From an uncultured Phycisphaerales bacterium (GTDB lineage Bacteria; Planctomycetota; Phycisphaerae; Phycisphaerales; UBA1924), in assembly GCA_937879825.1 (NCBI GenBank), contig CALFMQ010000339.1:1-5363 (forward strand): 5,363 bases of DNA, read 5' to 3'. The notes under the pieces are model-generated. The model had not been told where the DNA came from and made no database searches. It saw only the letters and a list, made by a program, of their open reading frames with translations. A program made the position numbers and the translations under genes. Positions 1 to 4,688 of this stretch are shown here, piece after piece. The first letter of the stretch is position 1. The number at the start of each line of letters is the position of its first letter.

Positions 1-168
1 CGGGCCGCGCGGCAGCCCCCCGATGTTCCAGTCGAACGGGGCCACCAGCACACCCCAGAGCACGGTCATGACCAGACCGATCGCCACCACCAGTTTCTGT
101 TCCAGGCAGAAGCGGATCAGCGCGCTGAGCGGGCCGCCGCGTGTTGACCGGTTCGGGGCCTCAGTCAT
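1..168 (-). CDS. cusA: CusA/CzcA-type RND heavy-metal efflux pump, N-terminal 56 codons (runs off the window)
   Basis: This is the start of the inner-membrane proton-driven pump of a tripartite metal exporter. It begins with ATG at 168-166 and stays open to base 1, where the window cuts it; full-length members have about 1,000 or more residues. A short cytoplasmic N-terminus with a basic-aromatic LIRFCLEQKL segment (residues 16-25) is followed by a hydrophobic helix (about 26-45), the expected first transmembrane segment of RND pumps. Next comes FDWNIGGLPRGP, which resembles the stretch just before the PVDAIPD motif in CusA-like proteins of this kind; that motif itself would lie beyond the window. 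The start overlaps the stop of the adaptor gene by 8 bp (ATGACTGA), with a weak GAGGGG ribosome site 7 nt upstream, suggesting coupled translation. Gene order (outer-membrane channel, adaptor, pump) supports the call. Metal specificity cannot be read from this fragment; Cu(I)/Ag(I) is inferred from the adaptor. Confidence 0.85.
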   Translation of the reverse strand, partial: MTEAPNRSTRGGPLSALIRFCLEQKLVVAIGLVMTVLWGVLVAPFDWNIGGLPRGP

Positions 169-2200
169 GGTCGTGCCCCTCGCGCCCGTTCACCGGTTGC
201 CCATCGAGTGGTGCGAACTCGCGCCGGATCTCCCCGCACCGGAGCATGCTCTGGCCGAAGTACGGGTTGTTGATCTGCGCGCTGCGTTGGAGCCACTGCG
301 CCCCCGCGTTGTCGAACGCCATCGGGCAGAACGCGACATGCCAGGTCTCGCTCCCGCGGTGCCCGAACCGCTCCTGAAGCGAGATCACCGCTCCGCTCAT
401 ATCCTCGAAAAGGGCGCGAGCGGCCTCGATGTCCGTGATTGCACCGCTGATACGCAGGCCTGCCGCGGCGCGACGCCATGTCGCGAGCGATTCGCCGACG
501 AGGCCCGCCTCCGCGACAAACCCTAGAGCGGATTTGAGGTCTCCCGCGGCCTGCATGAACCCGCCCAGATCATCGGCGGCGAGCGCCTCCTGCGCATCGA
601 AGTACGCCGAGTACACCGGTTTGAGCGCGAACACGAACGAGTCGGGCACCTCGGCTGGCCCTTGTTCGGACGGTCGATCGCCGGTCACCGCGCCATGCCC
701 GGCGTGCGCCGGCGCGCCCCCCCCACCGCCTCCGGGCGACATCATGCTGGGTTTGGCGGCGATCTGCATCGCGCTGTCGACTCGGAACGCGCCGTTAACC
801 ACGACACGCTCGCCCTCGCGGAGCCCTTCACGGACGAGATAGAACTCGCCCGCTCGCGGCCCGAGCATCACTTGGCGCCCTTCGTAGGTCGGCTCCGAGG
901 CGTCCGGCACCGAGACATACACCACCGAGCGCTTGCCCGTGAACAACACGGCGGAGCGCGGGATGACCAGCGGCTCTCTCGCCTCGGCCGGATCACCGAC
1001 GACACCGAGCGACTCCGCGGAAACGAGGTCCATCTCGCAGATGTCGCATGCGCCGGCTTGGTCTTTCACGATGGTGGGGTGCATCGGGCACACCCACCGC
1101 CCGGCCAGTTCATCGCTCACCACCGCGCCGCCCTCGGCCATGCGGGGGCGCACGACTGCGGAGGCGAACATCCCCGGCTTCAGCCGCAAGCCAGCATTGT
1201 CGACCGCGACGCGCACGGCCGCGGTGCGCGTCCGGTCATTGACCATCGGCTCGATGAACGAGATGCGACCCTCGAACACTTCGCCCGGATGTGCCTCGAC
1301 GGTGAACGACACGCGCTGGCCCCAGCGCAACAGCGGCAGCTGCGACTCGTTGGCCTGCAGATCGAGCCAGAGGCGGGACAGGTTGGCGACGGTCGCGATG
1401 GGCGTGCCTTCATTCACATAATCGCCTTCGCGCACGGCGAGATGCGTGACGATGCCGCCGATCGGGGCGTAGACGGTGAGGCGGTCGGTCTGATCCTCGC
1501 CGCGCTGAGCGGCGTCGATCTGCGCTTGCGTGAGGCCGTAGAGTCGGAGTTTGTCGCGGGCCGCGGCGAGCGTGTCGCGCGTCGCGTCCCGCACGATGTC
1601 GCTCATGTTGGCTGAGCCATCGCTCGACCGGGCGGCTTGACGGAGTTCCTCGAAGGCGGCGAGCAGTTCCGGGCTGTAGACCTCGGCGATGTGGTCGCCC
1701 TTGGCGACGGGGATGCCGAGGTAGTTGACAAAGAGGCGATCGATGCGTCCCGGGAAGTACGCGGTGAGGCGGGCAACTGAAGTCTCGTCGTAGGTGACCT
1801 GGCCGTAGAGGCGCGCCTCGGCGATGGGGAAGAACCGCGCGACGGGCGCGGTCTCGATGCGGCTCATCGCCGCGGCGGACTCGCTCATCGTGACTCGCAG
1901 TTCGTTGCCTTCACCGGCGTCATCCGTGACGGGGATAAGGTCCATGAAACAGATGGGGCACTTGGCGTCCGGGTCCGGCAGGCGCACGGACGGGTGCATC
2001 GAGCAGGTATACATCTGCACCGGGCCGTCCGACGCCTCGGCATGATCGTGCGGTTGCTCGGTGATCGGCTCTTGCGACGGGCGTCCGATCCGGTACCCGA
2101 TGACGAGCGCGCCGATGATGAGCACGAGCGCGACGGCGGCGCTGGTGTGCTTCCACACCCACGCCGACACGCTCCGGATGCTTCGAGTAAACCGGCTCAT
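161..2200 (-). CDS. cusB: CusB-like periplasmic adaptor (membrane fusion protein) with two heavy-metal-binding motifs and a DUF3347-like C-terminus
   Basis: This 679-residue adaptor links the RND pump to the outer-membrane channel and probably hands Cu(I)/Ag(I) to the pump. Residues 17-36 form an N-terminal membrane anchor, followed by a His-containing stretch (HDHAEA). A first heavy-metal-binding motif lies at 64-91 (C66, M68-H69, C81-x2-C84-x-M86). The adaptor core follows: lipoyl/barrel-sandwich parts near 145-180 and 240-275, a helical hairpin between them, and a beta-barrel near 275-350 ending in RLKPGMFASAVV. A second metal-binding motif is inserted at 369-393 (C371, M373-H374, C385-x2-C388-x-M390), then a membrane-proximal part (about 409-480). 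A Gly-rich, His-containing linker (489-503) leads to a C-terminal domain (about 521-662) with CPMAF at 625-629, NPYFG at 645-649 and C655, the pattern of the DUF3347 domain found on some CusB proteins. The protein ends in GHDHD. Usual CusB proteins have about 400 residues, so this one is greatly extended. AGGAGGA at 2213-2207 fixes the start, which overlaps the preceding stop by 4 bp. Confidence 0.93.
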   Translation of the reverse strand: MSRFTRSIRSVSAWVWKHTSAAVALVLIIGALVIGYRIGRPSQEPITEQPHDHAEASDGPVQMYTCSMHPSVRLPDPDAKCPICFMDLIPVTDDAGEGNELRVTMSESAAAMSRIETAPVARFFPIAEARLYGQVTYDETSVARLTAYFPGRIDRLFVNYLGIPVAKGDHIAEVYSPELLAAFEELRQAARSSDGSANMSDIVRDATRDTLAAARDKLRLYGLTQAQIDAAQRGEDQTDRLTVYAPIGGIVTHLAVREGDYVNEGTPIATVANLSRLWLDLQANESQLPLLRWGQRVSFTVEAHPGEVFEGRISFIEPMVNDRTRTAAVRVAVDNAGLRLKPGMFASAVVRPRMAEGGAVVSDELAGRWVCPMHPTIVKDQAGACDICEMDLVSAESLGVVGDPAEAREPLVIPRSAVLFTGKRSVVYVSVPDASEPTYEGRQVMLGPRAGEFYLVREGLREGERVVVNGAFRVDSAMQIAAKPSMMSPGGGGGGAPAHAGHGAVTGDRPSEQGPAEVPDSFVFALKPVYSAYFDAQEALAADDLGGFMQAAGDLKSALGFVAEAGLVGESLATWRRAAAGLRISGAITDIEAARALFEDMSGAVISLQERFGHRGSETWHVAFCPMAFDNAGAQWLQRSAQINNPYFGQSMLRCGEIRREFAPLDGQPVNGREGHDHD

Positions 2201-3639
2201 GAGTCGTCCTCCTGGCGGCTATTGCTTGATCTTGCTGAGGCCTGGCCCGCGGGACGTGTCGGGACGGGCGCACCGACGAGCATGTTGAGGCGCGCCAGCG
2301 CCTTGCCCCGGTCGGCCCGGGCGCGCTCGCTCGCGACGGCGAACTCCAGGAGCGTGCGCTCGGTGTCCAGGAGATCGAGGAAACTCGCCTCGCCCGCGCG
2401 GAACCCCGCGAGCGATGCGCGGAGCGACTCCTCGGCTTTGGGGATCAGCGTGTGCTCGTACAGGGAGACCCGACGGTCGGCGTCGGTGTGCTCGAACCAC
2501 GCGCGCCGGATTTCCGCCTGGATCCGGTTCGCCTGGTCGCCGCGTTGATGAGAGATGGCGAGACGGCGCGCGATCGTCTCGCGCACCCCGGCGTCGTACT
2601 TCTCACGCCACACCGGGACATTCACGCTGAATGTCAGAAGGACCGGGTCGTCGCCGCTCTCGGGAATCGAACTGTCCATCGCGTCATCGGTGACGATGTA
2701 CTCCAGCCCCACCGTCAGGTCGGGGAGCCCATCCTTACGGGCCGCCTCTCCCAGGATCCGCTGCTCCTCGGCGCGCTCTTCGAAGGCCAGAAGCGTCGGG
2801 TTGGATCGCAGCGCCAACCCGCAGAGCGCGAGGGAGTCCACGCTGACGACCCATTCGGGGAGCGCCGCGACCGGAGCGATTTCCGCGTCTGGCGATCGAT
2901 TCAGCGCCGCGTTGAGGTCCGCGACAAAGGCCGGGCGCAAGGACTCGAGGCGCGCCAACCGATCCTGGAGTGTCCCGAGTTCGACCTGCACCCGGACCAG
3001 TTCCGGGTGCGACCCCTCACCGACCCGGTAGCGGGCGCGCACAACCTGTTCGAACGACGCGACCAGATCGAGGTTCTCGCGGGCGACGCGGATCGCGGCG
3101 TCGAGGTAGGCCAACTCGTGCAGAGACGACACGACACGCTCGGCGATACGCAGACGCTCGCCCTCGAACTCGCGCCAACTCGCCAGCGCCGCCCGCGCCG
3201 CGGCGTATTCGCGATCGCGCAGTTTGCCCATCCACGGGAGCGTCTGGCTGACCCCGACGCGGGCCTGCTGCGGCCCGACACGCGTCTCGACCTCGTTGAG
3301 GAAGAAGCCGAAGTTCAGTCGGGGATCGGGGAGCGCCGCGACCTGGGGCAAGCGTTCGGTCGCCGCCATCCACTTCTGATACGCCGCCTCGACCGCGGGG
3401 TTGTGATACTGCGCGAAGCGCACATATTCGTCCGGCGTCGAGTCGGGCGATAACGCGAGCGCGAGCGTGGATGGCTGCGGATCACGGAACGCCGAAGAAG
3501 GGTGCGGATCGGCGTGGGTCGGGATTGTGCGCGCATGGGCACGGGGAAGATCGCGGGCGGAATCGAACGGTGACGAGCAGCCGACGACAAGCCCGATCGA
3601 TGCGGTCCCCGCCACGCACAGGGCGGGGCGGACGGCCAT
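2197..3639 (-). CDS. TolC-family outer-membrane efflux lipoprotein (CusC/CzcC-like)
   Basis: This is the outer-membrane channel of the tripartite metal exporter, 480 residues from the chosen start. The start at 3639 is preferred because GAGGAG sits 6 nt upstream (3651-3646) and the protein then begins with a lipoprotein signal: a hydrophobic stretch at 5-20 and a lipobox LVVGC with the lipidated Cys at 21. A longer frame from 3711 would bury this signal behind 24 mostly charged residues. Two OEP-type halves are visible. The first covers about 70-255: HNPAVEAA, ALPDPRLNFGF at 102-112, SQTLPWMGKLRDRE at 131-144, then long coiled-coil helices. The second covers about 270-458: SNPTLLAF, GLPDLTVGLEY at 304-314, VNVPVWREKYDAG at 339-351, FRAGEASFLDLLDTERTLL at 413-431. 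This internal duplication and the hallmark GEASFLDLLDTE segment fit the TolC family. It is followed by the adaptor gene with an ATGA overlap. Metal substrate is inferred only from its neighbours. Confidence 0.9.
   Translation of the reverse strand: MAVRPALCVAGTASIGLVVGCSSPFDSARDLPRAHARTIPTHADPHPSSAFRDPQPSTLALALSPDSTPDEYVRFAQYHNPAVEAAYQKWMAATERLPQVAALPDPRLNFGFFLNEVETRVGPQQARVGVSQTLPWMGKLRDREYAAARAALASWREFEGERLRIAERVVSSLHELAYLDAAIRVARENLDLVASFEQVVRARYRVGEGSHPELVRVQVELGTLQDRLARLESLRPAFVADLNAALNRSPDAEIAPVAALPEWVVSVDSLALCGLALRSNPTLLAFEERAEEQRILGEAARKDGLPDLTVGLEYIVTDDAMDSSIPESGDDPVLLTFSVNVPVWREKYDAGVRETIARRLAISHQRGDQANRIQAEIRRAWFEHTDADRRVSLYEHTLIPKAEESLRASLAGFRAGEASFLDLLDTERTLLEFAVASERARADRGKALARLNMLVGAPVPTRPAGQASARSSNSRQEDDS
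2207..2213 (-). promoter_or_regulatory. Strong ribosome binding site of the adaptor gene, inside the preceding gene
   Basis: AGGAGGA on the minus strand lies 6 nt before the ATG at 2200-2198, within the last codons of the outer-membrane channel gene (QEDDS). With the ATGA stop/start overlap it indicates coupled translation of channel and adaptor. Confidence 0.75.
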
Positions 3640-3645
3640 AGATGG

Positions 3646-3651
3646 CTCCTC
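3646..3651 (-). promoter_or_regulatory. Ribosome binding site deciding the start of the outer-membrane lipoprotein gene
   Basis: GAGGAG on the minus strand lies 6 nt before the ATG at 3639-3637. It selects this start over the in-frame ATG at 3711 and produces a proper lipoprotein signal peptide. Confidence 0.75.
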
Positions 3652-3732
3652 GGTTTTGATGCGTTTGTGGTCCGAGTCAATACGACGGAGGCGGATGCGC
3701 TCGGCGCGCACCGTCTCTGCGGAACCTGGACG

Positions 3733-4146
3733 CTATATTCGCCAGTTGCCCAGAAGCGACCTGAACTCGTTGTGGGTCAGCCCGGTGCGCCATTTCGGTG
3801 CGCAAGCACCTAAGATCGCGGGGTTGGCGTCGGCTTGAGAAAAGTCGGCGGACGCGGGCTTATCGCCCACCGCCAGGGTCTGGTCGCGTTCGGTTCTCGG
3901 CCCGGGGGCTTTCGGAGTGGGGTCGGTTGTCGGCGCTCCGGAGACCCCGCATCGGCATGGGCCGCCGCCGCTCATGGGGCATGAGACTTCCTCGACGACC
4001 TCGCCGCAGCATGTGACGCGGGTCGCCTGATGGTGGCACTCGGACTCGGCGCACGAGTCAGCGCCCGGCGACGAGGGGGGTGTCATCGTCCCGGGCCACG
4101 CGAGCCCGGACAGAGTCAATGCAAGGATGAGCAGGAGTCTGACCAT
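3733..4146 (-). CDS. Small exported Cys-rich protein of unknown function, first gene of the metal-efflux cluster
   Basis: This is a 137-residue protein that I do not recognise as a named family. Residues 1-19 (MVRLLLILALTLSGLAWPG) look like a signal peptide, so it should act in the periplasm or outside. A Cys-rich segment at 32-66 carries C32, C37-H38-H39, C46-C47, C56-P-M58, C64 and C66, with one more Cys at 115. The CxxxxCHH, CC, CPM and CRC groups are plausible soft-metal ligands; metal binding is an inference. Residues 68-110 are Pro/Ala/Thr-rich and probably disordered. A more conserved-looking end follows (APKWRTGLTHNEFRSLLGNWRI). The gene lies 93 bp upstream of the outer-membrane channel gene on the same strand, so it may be co-transcribed as the leader gene. 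It lacks a clear Shine-Dalgarno sequence. A later in-frame Met (residue 21) would remove the signal peptide, so the first ATG is kept. Codon use matches its neighbours. Confidence 0.7.
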   Translation of the reverse strand: MVRLLLILALTLSGLAWPGTMTPPSSPGADSCAESECHHQATRVTCCGEVVEEVSCPMSGGGPCRCGVSGAPTTDPTPKAPGPRTERDQTLAVGDKPASADFSQADANPAILGACAPKWRTGLTHNEFRSLLGNWRI

Positions 4147-4158
4147 GAGGACACCCGT

Positions 4159-4189
4159 ATTCTATCGACAAGCCGAGGCCTTGATTCAA
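4159..4189 (-). promoter_or_regulatory. Candidate MerR-type promoter: 19-bp spacer with central dyad
   Basis: On the minus strand, TTGAAT (4189-4184) and TAGAAT (4164-4159) are separated by exactly 19 bp. The spacer contains the dyad CAAGGCCTCGGCTTG (4183-4169), whose CAAG/CTTG ends and inner C/G positions pair symmetrically. Overlong spacers with a dyad between -35 and -10 are the hallmark of promoters controlled by MerR-family activators such as CueR or ZntR (established knowledge). It lies just upstream of the Cys-rich gene. The expected transcript start (about 4152) leaves a leader of only about 6 nt, which fits the absence of a ribosome site but also counts against it. The -35 match is only 4 of 6, and no regulator gene is in the window. 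Confidence 0.35.
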
Positions 4190-4281
4190 CGATGGCGGAG
4201 GCGGCGTTATTCCTGCCCCTTCGAGGTTGCTCCCATTGCCCATTGATACAGCCTCTTTGTGGAGCTGAAGCGACAGATCGG

Positions 4282-4509
4282 TTATCGGTTCGACGCGGCG
4301 TTGTTTGGGTGGGGACGGGTATGCGATGCCCGTACGATGGCCATGATTCCTGCCCGCACCGCTTCGGGAAGGTCGGCCCACGCGGCGACCACGGCCGCCA
4401 GCTGGGGGTCCTTCTGTTGGGCGGGCGGTAGCGCGCTGCCGCTGGCGCGTGCGCTCGATGATCCATCGTCGTAAGATCTATCTATATCGAGATTTGCGCG
4501 GGACGACCC
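4282..4509 (-). pseudogene. Start-less C-terminal tail resembling a planctomycetal tyrosine integrase, in frame with the antisense tRNA-Lys fragment
   Basis: From 4509 to the TAA at 4284-4282 there is an open frame of 75 codons with no usable start; its only Met is within GIMAIV near the end. It reads through a Ser/Ala-rich linker into KDPQL and LAAVVAAWADLPEAVRAG, then IMAIVRAS and a short tail. From memory, tails of the form DP-x-L-A-x-V-V-A-A-W-x-x-LP-E-A-(I/V)-R-A-G-I close many integrase/recombinase proteins of Planctomycetota; I cannot confirm this by search. The frame continues without a stop to the right into the antisense of the tRNA-Lys fragment, giving RRTRTFDPLIKSQ, the frame in which integrases commonly read antisense tRNA-Lys. 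No catalytic Arg/His/Tyr residues are present, so only the tail exists here. The best reading is the 3' end of an integrase gene separated from its body by integration; a decayed remnant is the alternative. Confidence 0.55.
4472..4495. other. AT-rich block next to the attachment-site core
   Basis: A 24-bp stretch with 6 G/C bases stands out in very GC-rich surroundings. It contains TCTATCTATAT and the inverted pair ATCT/AGAT (4483-4496 region), and lies about 15 bp left of the tRNA fragment. It could be an accessory binding or bending site of an attachment region, but no specific motif is recognisable. Confidence 0.2.
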
Positions 4510-4531
4510 CTGACTCTTAATCAGCGGGTCG
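4504..4531. repeat. Imperfect inverted repeat centred on the anticodon loop (candidate recombinase core site)
   Basis: CGACCC-CTGA at 4504-4513 pairs with TCAG-C-GGGTCG at 4521-4531 around the 7-nt loop CTCTTAA, giving ten base pairs with one bulged C at 4525. The right arm is tRNA sequence (anticodon stem plus variable loop). In the left arm, only the inner CTGA is tRNA-like; the outer CGACCC is unrelated to tRNA-Lys yet complements it. Inverted half-sites around a 6-8 bp crossover are what tyrosine recombinases bind. Confidence 0.5.
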
Positions 4532-4555
4532 AAGGTTCGAGTCCTTCGGGGGGCA
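4510..4555 (+). pseudogene. 3' fragment of tRNA-Lys(CTT); probable integration attachment site (attR-like)
   Basis: Visible tRNA parts are: four pairs of the anticodon stem (CTGA 4510-4513 with TCAG 4521-4524), the loop CTCTTAA with anticodon CTT at 4516-4518, the variable loop GGGTC (4526-4530), a perfect T arm GAAGG-TTCGAGT-CCTTC (4531-4547), the 3' acceptor strand GGGGGGC (4548-4554) and the discriminator A4555. No CCA is encoded. The fifth anticodon-stem position is mismatched (C4509 against C4525), and no D arm or 5' acceptor strand (expected GCCCCCC) is found upstream, so it cannot fold as a tRNA. Duplicated tRNA 3' ends starting at the anticodon region are classic footprints of tyrosine-recombinase integration. 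For a plus-strand tRNA the intact gene should lie to the left, with the element between. Confidence 0.75.
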
Positions 4556-4688
4556 CTTTTGAGTTGCCGCGGCGGGAGAGGGGGCCCGAAACTGCAATTG
4601 GCCCGATTCCGGGGTCTGCGCTTCCCTTTGGCCGGCGATCAGATACCCTTCGATCGGGCGGACACCCCAGCGAGGGAGAGACTCAAAA
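4556..4688. other. Non-coding flank between the attachment site and the secreted-protein gene
   Basis: These 133 bp hold no credible gene. Near the right end, AGGGAGAG (4673-4680) is a plausible ribosome site 8 nt before the ATG at 4689. I see no convincing -35/-10 pair and no terminator hairpin with a T tract. If the tRNA fragment is an attachment site, this is native sequence originally downstream of tRNA-Lys. Confidence 0.4.

Larger units (their letters stand above)
1..4555. mobile_element. Probable right end of a tRNA-Lys-integrated genomic island carrying metal-efflux genes (left end outside the window)
   Basis: The call rests on the tRNA-Lys 3' fragment as a right-hand attachment site and on the integrase-like tail directly inside it. 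With this orientation, everything to the left up to an intact tRNA-Lys gene would belong to the element, so the efflux cluster would be cargo. No integrase body, transposase or conjugation gene is visible here, and no composition shift is obvious by eye, so the extent is inferred. Confidence 0.4.

Noticed and set aside
662..1615. Long plus-strand open frame (317 codons) opposite the adaptor gene
   Set aside because: It is the antisense shadow of a well-supported CusB-like gene. Its translation is low-complexity, rich in Arg/His/Ala, and has no recognisable domain or ribosome site.
2452..3453. Long plus-strand open frame (333 codons) opposite the outer-membrane channel gene
   Set aside because: It is an antisense shadow caused by high GC at third codon positions; the minus-strand TolC-family protein explains the region fully.
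3637..3711. Earlier in-frame ATG at 3711 for the channel lipoprotein
   Set aside because: It would add 24 mostly charged residues before the lipoprotein signal, and GAGGAG sits correctly before the ATG at 3639 instead.
3640..3732. Separate promoter for the channel gene (TTGACT near 3680 on the minus strand)
   Set aside because: A -35-like hexamer is present, but no acceptable -10 follows at 15-19 bp; co-transcription from upstream is simpler.
4030..4474. Overlapping open frames of 64-133 codons on both strands between the Cys-rich gene and the tRNA fragment
   Set aside because: Apart from the start-less tail ending at 4282, none shows a recognisable domain, ribosome site or sensible composition.
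4147..4555. Complete tRNA-Lys interrupted by an intron
   Set aside because: No D arm or GCCCCCC-like 5' acceptor strand is found upstream within the window, and the break lies at the 5' anticodon stem rather than inside the loop where bacterial tRNA introns sit.
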